Part shown: one piece after another, positions 1 through 7,806 of the stretch
Layout: each line of letters starts with the position of its first letter
How positions within the stretch are numbered: the first letter of the stretch is position 1
From: Cellulomonas hominis
Lineage (GTDB): Bacteria; Actinomycetota; Actinomycetes; Actinomycetales; Cellulomonadaceae
Direction of reading: 5' to 3'
Assembly (NCBI RefSeq): GCF_901521055.1
Contig: NZ_CABEGA010000051.1
Location: 53,827-117,826 of the forward strand
DNA length: 64,000 nucleotides
Made by a program: the position numbers and the translations under genes
The notes under the pieces: model-generated
What the model was told of the DNA's origin: nothing
What the model saw: only the letters and a program-made list of their open reading frames with translations
The model's database searches: none

Positions 1-367
1 AGCCCAGGACGGACACGTTGGTCGCGTGGCCGCTCACGAACAGCAACGCCGCCTCACGCCCGAGGAAGGAAGCAAGCTCGCGTTCGAGCTGACCATGGAT
101 GTCGAGCTCGCCGGAGACGAGGCGGCTCGCGCCGGTGGAGATGCCGTACCGCGTGATGCACTCCCGGGCGAACGCACGAACACGCTCGTCCTGGCCCAGT
201 CCGAGGTAGTCGTAGCTCGAGAAGTTGAGCACCCTGTCGCCGGACAGCGTGTACTCGTGCGTGTTGGCGGTCGGGCGGCTCTTCCCGTACGGGAATCCCC
301 CGCTGTCCTGCTCGATCGTGTCCCGGAGGTCCCGGTAGCGGCGGTACCGCTCATCTTTCCAGCCCAT
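1..367 (-). CDS. Alpha-oxoamine synthase family PLP enzyme (partial, N-terminal part)
   Basis: The gene runs off the left edge; about 122 N-terminal residues are present, starting at an ATG at 367. The stretch NFSSYDYLGL, followed by STGASRLVSGELDIHGQLE and a segment ALLFVSGHATNV, is characteristic of the 8-amino-7-oxononanoate synthase / serine palmitoyltransferase / 2-amino-3-ketobutyrate CoA ligase family. These PLP enzymes condense an acyl-CoA or acyl-ACP with an amino acid. The catalytic lysine lies beyond the edge. The start overlaps the end of the acyltransferase gene by 17 bases, so translation is probably coupled. With a methyltransferase, an acyltransferase and an SMR transporter in the same operon, a role in making a lipid-like amino ketone rather than biotin is plausible, but that is inference. 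Confidence 0.82.
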   Translation of the reverse strand, partial: MGWKDERYRRYRDLRDTIEQDSGGFPYGKSRPTANTHEYTLSGDRVLNFSSYDYLGLGQDERVRAFARECITRYGISTGASRLVSGELDIHGQLERELASFLGREAALLFVSGHATNVSVLG

Positions 368-1577
368 CTGGGGTCGCCTCTTCTCGATGTGGTGCGGTCA
401 CCTCCGCGCGAGGTGCGGACGTGACCGGCACAGCACGCGGGCGGATGGTCAGGGTTCGTCGCTCGACGAGCATGAACAGGAGGCGCCCGGCGATCAGCGA
501 CAGCGGCACCGCGACGCCGAGCAGCACGAGGAACTGGTTGCCAGGCGCGTCGGACAGCTCCCTGGTCACCAACCAGGACAGATGCACCACCGGCGGGTGG
601 ATCAGGTACGTGCTGTAGGAGAAGGCGCCGAGCGCGACGAGAACCCGGCGGAGACGCCGGTACCTGTGGGGCGGCGTCTCCACCCGGAGCACGACACCGG
701 AGATCAGGAGCACGGTCGCCACGGCGACCAGCACGTCGGCGATCGGCTGGACGCGATCCGTGTTCCGAGGACCGATCAGGGCGCACGTGGTGAGCACCAG
801 GAGGATGCCGACCGTTCCCCACCAGAACCGGCTGCGAGAGGCACGCGGCTCGAGTCGCAGGATGACGTCGGCCGCGCCGGCCCCGATCACGAAATGGAGC
901 ACGAGCCCGAGGTAGCTGACGGGAAAGGTGGTCGTGACGGCGAGCACGATCATCAGCCCGCCGACGAGGACAGCCGCAGAGACGGCCGTCCGCGTGACTC
1001 CCCAGCCGGACAGCAGCGCGGCGACGACCGGGAAGATCAGGTAGAGGTGCACCTCCGCCGCGATGGACCACAGCGCGTAGTTCACCTGGGTCGAGTCGAT
1101 CACGTCCTGGAGCAGGAGGACGTGAGCGACGACTCCGCGCACGGTCACAGGCAGGCTGATGTCCCACTGACTGCCCGTCCGGGCGGAACCGAGTGTGAGG
1201 GCGACGAGCAGCGACAAGGCGAGGGCCGCGTAGTACGCGGGGAGGATCCTTCGTGCTCGCCGACGGAGGAACGGGGCGATCTTGAGCGGCGCGGCCCGTC
1301 GAAGACGCGCTGCCTCGAGTGAGAACCCGCTGACAACGATGAACACGACGACGGCAAGATGCCCGTTGTACAGCCACCCCGTGAAAGCACCCAGAGCTCC
1401 CGAAGGTGCCCGACCGTATCCGAGCGGTGGCACGGCTGCCGGCCAGATCTGGAACCAGACGTGGCTCACGACGACGAAGAGCGCGCACAGTCCCCGCAGA
1501 GCCGTCAACGCGTCCCAGTCGAGGCGCAGCTCCGGCTGTGGAGGCGCGTCGTGGCCAGTGTCTCGCGCCGACGTCAC
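351..1577 (-). CDS. Acyltransferase 3 family membrane protein (OafA/YrhL-like)
   Basis: A 408-residue polytopic membrane protein with the acyltransferase-3 layout. An N-terminal segment LDWDALTALRGLCALFVVVSHV holds the family pattern (R-G-L-A-A-x-x-V-V-x-x-H). A basic loop FLRRRARRILPAYY follows, and about ten hydrophobic helices are visible. The family moves acyl groups from cytoplasmic donors onto sugars, lipids or peptides at the membrane. The ATG overlaps the stop of the upstream methyltransferase (ATGA), and the 3' end overlaps the oxoamine synthase start, so the genes form a tight operon. The substrate cannot be told from the sequence. The C-terminal 35 residues are hydrophilic and look cytoplasmic. 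Confidence 0.88.
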   Translation of the reverse strand: MTSARDTGHDAPPQPELRLDWDALTALRGLCALFVVVSHVWFQIWPAAVPPLGYGRAPSGALGAFTGWLYNGHLAVVVFIVVSGFSLEAARLRRAAPLKIAPFLRRRARRILPAYYAALALSLLVALTLGSARTGSQWDISLPVTVRGVVAHVLLLQDVIDSTQVNYALWSIAAEVHLYLIFPVVAALLSGWGVTRTAVSAAVLVGGLMIVLAVTTTFPVSYLGLVLHFVIGAGAADVILRLEPRASRSRFWWGTVGILLVLTTCALIGPRNTDRVQPIADVLVAVATVLLISGVVLRVETPPHRYRRLRRVLVALGAFSYSTYLIHPPVVHLSWLVTRELSDAPGNQFLVLLGVAVPLSLIAGRLLFMLVERRTLTIRPRAVPVTSAPRAEVTAPHREEATPDGLER

Positions 1578-2497
1578 GGCAGGGCATCATCCGGGCGCCT
1601 GCCGATGGCCACGGAGTAGCGGTGCACCACCGGCACGGATGCAGCGCCCCGGCGCTCCACCGTCCTGCGCACCTGCTCCATGAACGGAGCACGCCTCGTC
1701 GGCTTGAGAGCGTTGAGGTAGCCCGCCGAGATCCCGGACTTCGAGATGTAGTCCATCAGGGAGGCGGCGTCAGGGAACACCGTGGCGCTCTCCGCGTCCA
1801 TCGTGAGCACCGGCACCACCGAGCGCGGCATGAAGCGCCGCTTCAGCGCGCGGGAGTCACGGGGCAGGCGGATCGGAACCGCGGAGGCCAGTGCGGTGGG
1901 GTCGTTCAGAACCGCGTCCCGGAACAGGCGCTCCACCTCGCGCAACGAATCGTGACGATTCTCGACCAGGCACAACCATCCGCCCGGGGCGAGCACACGT
2001 GTGATCTCACGGCGAAGGCGCCGTGGATCCATGTAGCAGACGCCCCACGCACACGCGATCAGGTCCGCGGTGTCCCGTGGCCGGGCACTCAGGTATGTCA
2101 CCGCGTCCTGCCGGTGAAGCCGGACGTCCGCTGTCGAGTCCGCCAGCCCTAACGCGTTCTGCTCGAGCATGCCCCCCGAGATGTCCACGGCGTCGAGCTC
2201 CGACGTGGTGTGCAGTCCGGTGACGAGCGCCCGCGTGAGAGCACCGGTGCCTGCGGCCAGCTCCAGCACGCGCATTCTAGGGCGCATTCTCTCTTCAGGG
2301 AGCTGGGCGACGAACTGCGCTGTGGCTCGACTCAGGTTGCGGGAGTACTGGCTCTCGTAGTCCGCAGACACCTCGTCGTAGTCCGTTGCGATGTCCGCGT
2401 GCTGCCCTCGGAGGCGGAACGTGACGTCTCTGGCGGCATATACCGCCACCGCCACGGCGGGAGGAAGCCTCATCTTGTCGTCCGTTCTCGTCGTCAC
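1574..2497 (-). CDS. Class I SAM-dependent methyltransferase
   Basis: About 307 residues. The motif I glycine loop VLELAAGTGALTRAL (about residue 90) and the later acidic and post-motif segments (DAVDISGGML; LAPGGWLCLVENR) identify a Rossmann-fold SAM methyltransferase of the UbiE/small-molecule type. The start is taken as the GTG at 2497, which overlaps the stop of the SMR gene (GTGA); an in-frame ATG at 2473 gives 299 residues and is the alternative. The 3' end overlaps the acyltransferase ATG. The substrate is unknown; the neighbours suggest a lipid or amino-ketone product. Confidence 0.85.
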   Translation of the reverse strand: MTTRTDDKMRLPPAVAVAVYAARDVTFRLRGQHADIATDYDEVSADYESQYSRNLSRATAQFVAQLPEERMRPRMRVLELAAGTGALTRALVTGLHTTSELDAVDISGGMLEQNALGLADSTADVRLHRQDAVTYLSARPRDTADLIACAWGVCYMDPRRLRREITRVLAPGGWLCLVENRHDSLREVERLFRDAVLNDPTALASAVPIRLPRDSRALKRRFMPRSVVPVLTMDAESATVFPDAASLMDYISKSGISAGYLNALKPTRRAPFMEQVRRTVERRGAASVPVVHRYSVAIGRRPDDALP

Positions 2498-2826
2498 TCG
2501 TCGACCGCGGGACTGCCCAGGTTGATGAGCACCACACCGAGGACCACCAGTGCCATACCCGCGATGACCGCTGGGGAGAGCGCCTGCCGGTACAGGACCA
2601 CACCGACGAGCGTGATGAGGACGGTGCCGACCCCCGACCACACGGCGTAAGCCACTCCCAGCGGAATCTGCTGCAGGCACAGGCTGAGGAAGTAGAACGC
2701 GGCGCCATAACCGATGACCACGACAACCGACGGCAGGACGTTTCGGAATCCGTTGGACGCCCTCAGCGACGCTGTCGCGATGACTTCGAACACGATCGCG
2801 GCCGCGAGGAATGCGATCGGCCTCAC
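2494..2826 (-). CDS. SMR (EmrE-like) family membrane transporter
   Basis: A 110-residue protein with four hydrophobic helices, the usual size of small multidrug resistance transporters. The N-terminal helix carries the essential glutamate (IVFEVIATASLRAS), and the segment IPLGVAYAVWSGVGTV is the family signature, with YAVWSG conserved. These proteins work as dimers exchanging protons for cationic or guanidinium substrates. The start is the GTG at 2826, preceded by GGAAGG with 8 bases of spacing; an earlier in-frame ATG at 2889 would add a basic tail unlike the family. It is the first gene of the minus-strand operon and may export the operon product. Confidence 0.88.
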   Translation of the reverse strand: MRPIAFLAAAIVFEVIATASLRASNGFRNVLPSVVVVIGYGAAFYFLSLCLQQIPLGVAYAVWSGVGTVLITLVGVVLYRQALSPAVIAGMALVVLGVVLINLGSPAVDE

Positions 2827-3102
2827 GCTCCACACCTTCCGTCGACGGCGGGCTTTCGGGACCTCACAGGCCACACGGAAATGCCTCACGAGGATGTCGT
2901 CGACTCACCGTTGCACGCGCGCAGCACTGAACGGTCAGTGCGGGCGTTCACAGGAGCGCGTGCGTAGGTGCGACCCGTCGCGTCCGGCTCTCGCACCACC
3001 ATGGTGGCCACCGACGGCGGGCGTCTCGTTCCGGACGTGCGGCCACGGATGACTCGACCGACGCTGGCATCGAGCGAGCGGTGCGTGTCCTGCCGCGCTG
3101 TG

Positions 3103-3894
3103 TCAGCCGGCGGGCGTGGCGCCGGCGTCGTCGCCTCTGGCACCCGCCGTCATCCGCGCGGCGCGCACGGCACGACGCCGGTCCACGACGACCACCACTC
3201 CCAGCACCGCCACGGCGAGCGCGAACCCCGCCGTCACGTCGGTGAGGAAGTGGTAGCCCAGGTACAGGCGGCTGCCGGCGACCAGCGCGATGCCCGCGCC
3301 GGTGGCCAGCGCCCACAGCACGAGCGAGCGCACGTGCGGGTTGCGGATCCAGATCAGGTACCCGACGGTCAGCAGGAACGTCGCTGTCCCGACGGTGTGC
3401 CCCGACGGGAACGAGTACGTCGTCTCGGAGCCGGGGACCGACATGGTGGACAGCGGCGGCCGCGGACGGGCCACGACGGACTTGATCGTCACGGAGACGA
3501 GGGTCGAGAGCACCATCGCACCGGCCAGCAGCGCGGGCTGCCACCAGGAGTGCGTCCTCAGCCCCCACAGGACGCAGGCGGCGACGACGATCACGGGCAG
3601 GACGCTCGGTCCCGTCACCGCCGAGACGACGGTGAGGAACGTCGTCAGCGCCGGGCCCCGCGCCGCGACCAGCCAGTCCAGCACGGGGAGGTCGGCCTCG
3701 GCCAGGTCGTCCCCCTCGTCGACCGCGTCGTGCACGACGAGCAGGGTCACCGTCCCCAGCACGACGAGCAGGATCCCGAGGACGACCGCGGCCCTCGACG
3801 TCGGGTCGCGCAGCTCGCCGCGTCGGGCCCAGAGCGTCTGCAGCGTCCGCGTGGCGCTGTCGACGGGCTGCCGGTACCAGGGCGCGCGGCGCAT
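3103..3894 (-). CDS. PAP2 family phosphatase, membrane-bound
   Basis: 263 residues with about six transmembrane helices and all three catalytic blocks of the type 2 phosphatidic acid phosphatase family: KSVVARPRP (block 1), FPSGHTVG (block 2) and SRLYLGYHFLTD (block 3). The two histidines and the arginines needed for the phosphohistidine intermediate are intact. Such enzymes dephosphorylate lipid phosphates, including undecaprenyl pyrophosphate, on the outer face of the membrane. The C-terminal tail is basic and probably cytoplasmic. The gene stands alone, downstream of the TetR gene on the same strand with a 76-base gap, so co-transcription with it is possible. Confidence 0.92.
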   Translation of the reverse strand: MRRAPWYRQPVDSATRTLQTLWARRGELRDPTSRAAVVLGILLVVLGTVTLLVVHDAVDEGDDLAEADLPVLDWLVAARGPALTTFLTVVSAVTGPSVLPVIVVAACVLWGLRTHSWWQPALLAGAMVLSTLVSVTIKSVVARPRPPLSTMSVPGSETTYSFPSGHTVGTATFLLTVGYLIWIRNPHVRSLVLWALATGAGIALVAGSRLYLGYHFLTDVTAGFALAVAVLGVVVVVDRRRAVRAARMTAGARGDDAGATPAG

Positions 3895-3970
3895 CGGGCG
3901 ATCCTCGCAGGAGTGGCGGGCGGTCGCCCGGTGAAGGCTCCTGCCGGCGGTGCCGGAGCCCGCCCGGGCG

Positions 3971-4591
3971 TCACCCCGCGCCGAGCACCGTGCGGATGGC
4001 GCGCCGGGCGTGGTCGCGCGCCTCGGCCGGTGTCGGCGCGGGGGTCAGGCCGAGCAGGCGCTGCCGGTGCGCCTCTCCCAGCAGCAGCGTGTACAGCGCC
4101 TCCGCGTGATCCGCGTCGTGACCGGGTCGTGTCGCGAGGCGGTCGGCCAGCACCCGGATCGAGGCGGCCGGACCACGGCGGTAGAACGCGGCAGCGAGCT
4201 CCGGGAGGCGCGCCGCCTCGGCGATGACCAGCCGGTGCAGCGTCACGGCGTCGTCGCCGTGCAGGGTGAGGACGATCCGCGCCGCCACCGTGAGCAGGTC
4301 CGCGCCCGGCACGTCGTCCGCGTGCTCGTGCTCGTGCAGCCGGTCGACGGCCGCGACGAACAGGCCGGTCTTGTCCGTGAAGTAGGCGTAGACCGTGCGC
4401 TTGGTGACCCCCGCCTCGGCGGCCACCGCCTCGATCGTCGTGGCGGCGAACCCGCGCGTCCGGAACAGCCGGACCGCCGCGTCGAGGACGGCGGTCCGTC
4501 GCGCCTCGCGCTCGCCGCGCGTGGGGCGTCCGAGCCGGCGCGCGGGTGCGGCGGGTCCGGCGGGTGCGGACGGCGGGTCTGACGGGCGCAT
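3971..4591 (-). CDS. TetR family transcriptional regulator
   Basis: 206 residues. A disordered Pro/Ala/Arg-rich N-terminus of about 28 residues precedes a TetR helix-turn-helix: RTAVLDAAVRLFRTRGFAAT, then TIEAVAAEAGVTKRTVYAYF (about residues 33-75). The C-terminal ligand domain resembles TetR_C of the RutR/AcrR type. The ATG at 4591 faces the DUF952 gene, and a near-perfect palindrome lies in the 45-base gap only 4 bases from this start, so autorepression and control of the neighbour are likely. The natural ligand is unknown. Confidence 0.9.
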   Translation of the reverse strand: MRPSDPPSAPAGPAAPARRLGRPTRGEREARRTAVLDAAVRLFRTRGFAATTIEAVAAEAGVTKRTVYAYFTDKTGLFVAAVDRLHEHEHADDVPGADLLTVAARIVLTLHGDDAVTLHRLVIAEAARLPELAAAFYRRGPAASIRVLADRLATRPGHDADHAEALYTLLLGEAHRQRLLGLTPAPTPAEARDHARRAIRTVLGAG

Positions 4592-4595
4592 GCCG

Positions 4596-4619
4596 TAATG
4601 ATACGTTGCCGTTTCATTA
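4596..4619. promoter_or_regulatory. Candidate TetR operator
   Basis: Inverted repeat TAATGATACG-TTGC-CGTTTCATTA, two 10-base arms with one mismatch and a 4-base spacer. It is AT-rich in a very GC-rich background and sits between the divergent TetR and DUF952 genes. The geometry (24 bases, even spacer) is typical of TetR operators. Confidence 0.75.
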
Positions 4620-4636
4620 CCAACGAGGAGGGTCCG

Positions 4637-5041
4637 ATGGGCGGGATGCGGGTGCTGCACGTGGCGTTCCACGACGACTGGGAGGGCTGCGAGCGGTTCG
4701 GCGAGTACGACGTCGCGACGCGCCGCACCCTGTACGAGACGGAGGGCTTCATCCACGCCACGACGTCGACCGGGGTCGCCGCCGTGCTCCGCGACGTCTA
4801 CGGCGACGTCTCCGAACCCCTGCTGCTCGCGGTCCTGGACGAGGACGCGCTCGCCGAGGCCGGTGCCGCCGTCGACTGGGAGCCGCGGCCCGGCGGAGCC
4901 GTCCCGCGGACCCGCGGCGCCGTGCCGATGGACCGGCGGACCGTCGTGGCGACGCTGCCGCTCCAGCGGGACGCCGGGGGCTGGGCCGTCCCGGACCTGA
5001 GCGGGCTGGCGGTCCGGGGGTCCGCACCGGACGCGCGATAG
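4637..5041 (+). CDS. DUF952 family protein
   Basis: 134 residues, start at the ATG at 4637 preceded by GAGGAGGG. The segment EGFIHATTSTGVAAVLRDVY, followed by LLLAVLDEDAL, matches the DUF952 pattern (FIHxST, then a Leu-rich strand and an acidic stretch). A later GAVPMDRRTVV replaces the usual PHLYG segment only loosely. DUF952 proteins are small cytosolic proteins of unknown biochemical role, sometimes next to glutathione or detoxification genes. The gene is divergent from the TetR regulator and shares its operator region, so it is probably the regulated target. Confidence 0.8.
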   Translation: MGGMRVLHVAFHDDWEGCERFGEYDVATRRTLYETEGFIHATTSTGVAAVLRDVYGDVSEPLLLAVLDEDALAEAGAAVDWEPRPGGAVPRTRGAVPMDRRTVVATLPLQRDAGGWAVPDLSGLAVRGSAPDAR

Positions 5042-5266
5042 CGGCCGGACGTCGTGCCGGCCGTCGCCTGGACGGTCGGCCTCGCGCCCGCGGACCATCC
5101 GACGGATCGCGCGGAGGGTGGCGCCAGACCGGGGTCTACTTCCTGACCTTCTCGGGCCCCGACCCGAAGGAGGAGCCCGACCCATGTCTGGCCTTCCCGT
5201 CAGGTCGGCCACCACCTCGAGCGTACGACCGGGCCCGCGGGCTGTCCGCCGGGTTAGCGTCGTCCG

Positions 5267-6148
5267 GTGACCTCCGACGGCGTCGACGCGGTGCAGGTCG
5301 ACGAGGACCTCGTCCGCGCCCTGCTGCACGAGCAGCACCCGCAGTGGCAGGACCTGCCGATCCGCCCCGTCCTGGACGGCGGGAACGACCACCGCATCTT
5401 CCGCCTCGGCGACGACCTGAGCGTGCGGCTCCCGAGCGCGTCCGGGTACGTGCCGCAGGTCAGGAAGGAGCAGGAGTGGCTGCCCCGGCTGGCCCCCGTG
5501 GTGCCGCTCCCGGTCCCGGAGGTGCGCGGGGTCGGCGTGCCGTCCGCCCTGTTCCCGGCGCCGTGGTCCGTGTACGGGTGGCTCGACGGCGTGCCCGCGA
5601 CGGTCGATCCCCCGCAGGACCCCGTCCGGTTCGCCGCCGACCTCGCGGCGTTCCTGGTGGCGCTGCGGTCGGCCGGGACGGCGGGCGCTCCCCCGCCGGG
5701 ACCGCACAGCGCCTTCCGCGGCGGCCCGGTCGCCCACTGGGACGCCGAGGTGCACGACCTGCTGGCACGCGTGCACGGGCGGGAGCGGGACCTTGCGGCG
5801 GGCATCTGGCGGGACGCGCTCGCCGCCGAGCACACCGGTCCGCCTGTGTGGTTCCACGGCGACGTCTCCACGAACAACCTGCTGGTCCGCGACGGCGCGC
5901 TCGCCGCGGTCATCGACTTCGGCTGCTCGGGCGTCGGGGACCCGGCGTGCGACACCGTCATCGTGTGGACGCGGCTGTCGGGCCCGGCGCGCGAGGTGTT
6001 CCGCCGCGACCTGGACGTGGACGACGCCACCTGGGCCCGGGGCCGCGGCTGGGCGCTCTGGAAGGGGCTGATCATGCTGACGAACAAGCCGCCGGGGCAG
6101 GCAGAGCTGGCGCGGCACGTGCTGGACGAGCTGTTCGCGGGGGTCTGA
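5267..6148 (+). CDS. Aminoglycoside phosphotransferase (APH) family kinase
   Basis: 293 residues from a GTG at 5267. The APH fold is shown by the N-lobe strand GNDHRIFRLGDDLSVRLPS, the catalytic loop WFHGDVSTNNLLV (HxDxxxxN type) and the metal-binding segment AVIDFGCSGVGDPACD. These enzymes use ATP to phosphorylate small molecules; many chromosomal members act on metabolites and do not confer antibiotic resistance. Substrate specificity cannot be inferred here. It is a single-gene unit, with 225 bases before it containing no supported gene. Confidence 0.88.
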   Translation: MTSDGVDAVQVDEDLVRALLHEQHPQWQDLPIRPVLDGGNDHRIFRLGDDLSVRLPSASGYVPQVRKEQEWLPRLAPVVPLPVPEVRGVGVPSALFPAPWSVYGWLDGVPATVDPPQDPVRFAADLAAFLVALRSAGTAGAPPPGPHSAFRGGPVAHWDAEVHDLLARVHGRERDLAAGIWRDALAAEHTGPPVWFHGDVSTNNLLVRDGALAAVIDFGCSGVGDPACDTVIVWTRLSGPAREVFRRDLDVDDATWARGRGWALWKGLIMLTNKPPGQAELARHVLDELFAGV

Positions 6149-6371
6149 CCACCGCGACGTCCCCGAGTCGCAGCCGGCCAGACGGGGGTCGTTCTTGGCG
6201 TTCATCCTCTCGATCGCCGCGACGGTGGCCGGCATCATCGTCGCCGCCGTCGCGGTCAACGGCCCGGCCGGACCTCGTTACCGAGCTGGTCGACGAGGTG
6301 CCGGACCCCGACTCACCTACCCCACACCGTCGGTCGGTGTATCGACACGGCCGGCCGCGTGCGCTGACCGG

Positions 6372-6794
6372 TCACCGGATGTCGTGGTCGGGGTGCTCCG
6401 CGTCGTAGCGGTCGCGGGCCTCGGCGATGGTGTCGCGGTGGGCGAGGGACCAGTCGGCGAGCGCCCGGACGAGGTGGGTGAGCGAGGCGCCGACGTCCGT
6501 GAGCCGGTAGTCGACCTGCGCGGGGACCGTCGGGTAGACGGTCCGCAGGACGAGACCGTCCCGCTCGAGCCGCCGGACCGTGAGGGTCAGCATCCGCTGC
6601 GAGATGCCGTCGACCGCGCGCTGGAGCTCCCGGAACCGCCGGGGCCCGCTCGCGAGCTCGACGACGACGAGCACGGACCACTTGTCGCCCACCCGGTCGA
6701 GGACGTCGCGGATGCCGCAGTCCGCGTGGTGCGGGAGCCCGCACGGGTACAGCTCCGCCACCGGCACGGTTACCTCGGTGTGCGTCAGTGACAT
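6372..6794 (-). CDS. HxlR family winged-helix regulator
   Basis: 140 residues, start at the ATG at 6794 behind a strong AGGAGG. The HxlR signature is clear: CGIRDVLDRVGDKWSVLVV near the N-terminus with the redox-type cysteine CG, then RRFRELQRAVDGISQRMLT and LTVRRLERDGLVLRTVYPT. HxlR/QorR-type regulators often sense electrophiles through a cysteine near the N-terminus; Cys residues are present in the PCGLPHHADCG segment. The gene is divergent from an NmrA/QorB-like reductase, the classic arrangement for a redox-responsive pair. Confidence 0.92.
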   Translation of the reverse strand: MSLTHTEVTVPVAELYPCGLPHHADCGIRDVLDRVGDKWSVLVVVELASGPRRFRELQRAVDGISQRMLTLTVRRLERDGLVLRTVYPTVPAQVDYRLTDVGASLTHLVRALADWSLAHRDTIAEARDRYDAEHPDHDIR

Positions 6795-6880
6795 CGAACT
6801 GCCTCCTTGTGGCGGTCCCGGGCGCCGGGACACGATCCCAGCGTAGTTACTGATCAGAACCACGAAGGGTCGTTCCTCTC

Positions 6881-7702
6881 ATGCTCCTGGTGACCGGTAC
6901 CGGCGGACAGCTCGGTTCCCGCACGCTCGCCGCGCTCCGCTCCCGCGGGGTCGACGCGGTCGGCGCGTCCCGCACCCCCCGCGACGGTGGACCTCGGCTG
7001 GACTTCGACGTGCCGTCGACGCTCGACCTCTCGGGGGTGTCGACTCTCGTGCTGATCTCCGCGGGGTACGCCGAGGACGACGCGGTGATCGCTCGGCACG
7101 CGGCGGTGATCCACGCGGCGCGCCGCGATGGGGTGACCCACGTCGTCTACACGAGCGTCACCGGCGCCGGCGACCACCTGACGTTCGCCCCCGCCCACCG
7201 CGCCACCGAGCGGCTCCTGGCGGAGAGCGGCCTCGGGTGGACCGTCCTGCGCAACGGCCTGTACGCGGAGCTGTTCGGCGCCCTGCTGACCTGGACGCCC
7301 GCGGGCCTGGTGTCGCCGTTCGGGGGCGGGGCCCTGTCGTCGGTCGCACGGGACGACCTCGCGGAGGCGGCCGCGGTCGTCGCCTCGGACCCCACCGCCC
7401 ACCAGGGCCGGACGTACGACCTCGTGGGTGACCCGATCACGGCCGACGACGTGGCGGCGCGGCTGGACGTCCCCCACCGCAGCATCGGGCTCGGCGAGTT
7501 CCGTGCCCGGCTGCACGCCGCCCCGGAGCTGCTGCCGTTCCAGCCCGCCATGCTCGCCTCGATCGCGACCAGCGTGCGGCACGGCTTCCTGGACGGCACC
7601 GGCCCGGACCTGCGGGACCTGCTCCAGCGGCCGACCGCCGACCCGCTGGCGGTCGCCGCCGGCACCGCGGCGGCCCTGCGCCCGCCGGCGGCCGCGGCCT
7701 AG
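6881..7702 (+). CDS. NAD(P)H-binding NmrA/QorB-like reductase
   Basis: 273 residues. The N-terminal Rossmann motif MLLVTGTGGQLGSRTL and the central HVVYTSVTGA and RNGLYAELF segments place it among atypical SDRs related to QorB quinone oxidoreductase and NmrA. It lacks the classic SDR YxxxK catalytic pair, as usual for this group. It is divergent from the HxlR regulator, across an 86-base gap holding an AT-richer TTACTGATCAGAA stretch around a TGATCA core that could be the operator. A role in quinone or electrophile reduction under HxlR control is likely but inferred. Confidence 0.85.
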   Translation: MLLVTGTGGQLGSRTLAALRSRGVDAVGASRTPRDGGPRLDFDVPSTLDLSGVSTLVLISAGYAEDDAVIARHAAVIHAARRDGVTHVVYTSVTGAGDHLTFAPAHRATERLLAESGLGWTVLRNGLYAELFGALLTWTPAGLVSPFGGGALSSVARDDLAEAAAVVASDPTAHQGRTYDLVGDPITADDVAARLDVPHRSIGLGEFRARLHAAPELLPFQPAMLASIATSVRHGFLDGTGPDLRDLLQRPTADPLAVAAGTAAALRPPAAAA

Positions 7703-7770
7703 ATCACCCTGAGCGCCTGCAACGCGTCGGCCCTGAGGAACCGGGCGATGTTCGCCCCCCGCACGGAGTT
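7699..7770 (-). pseudogene. Decayed C-terminal remnant of glutamate dehydrogenase
   Basis: On the minus strand, a reading frame ending at a TAG at 7699-7701 gives SVRGANIARFLRADALQALRVI. NADP-type glutamate dehydrogenases end in a conserved tail of the form YVxGANIAGFxxVADAMLAxGVI, and the agreement at GANIA-x-F, ADA and the final VI is close. No upstream part of the gene is present: the reductase gene occupies the other side. I read it as the leftover end of a gene lost by deletion. The similarity is judged by eye over about 22 residues only. Confidence 0.4.
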
Positions 7771-7806
7771 GCCCGGGCACGCCCTTGCACTGGCCCGGTC
7801 GAGCGA

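Noticed and set aside
387..1322. Long plus-strand frame opposite the acyltransferase gene
   Set aside because: Its translation is Arg/Gln/Asp-rich low complexity and mirrors the real minus-strand gene; no start signal.
6149..6371. Hydrophobic segment AFILSIAATVAGIIVAAVAV near 6195
   Set aside because: It could be one membrane helix, but the frame then runs for a long low-complexity stretch against the HxlR gene, with no good start or stop; left unannotated.
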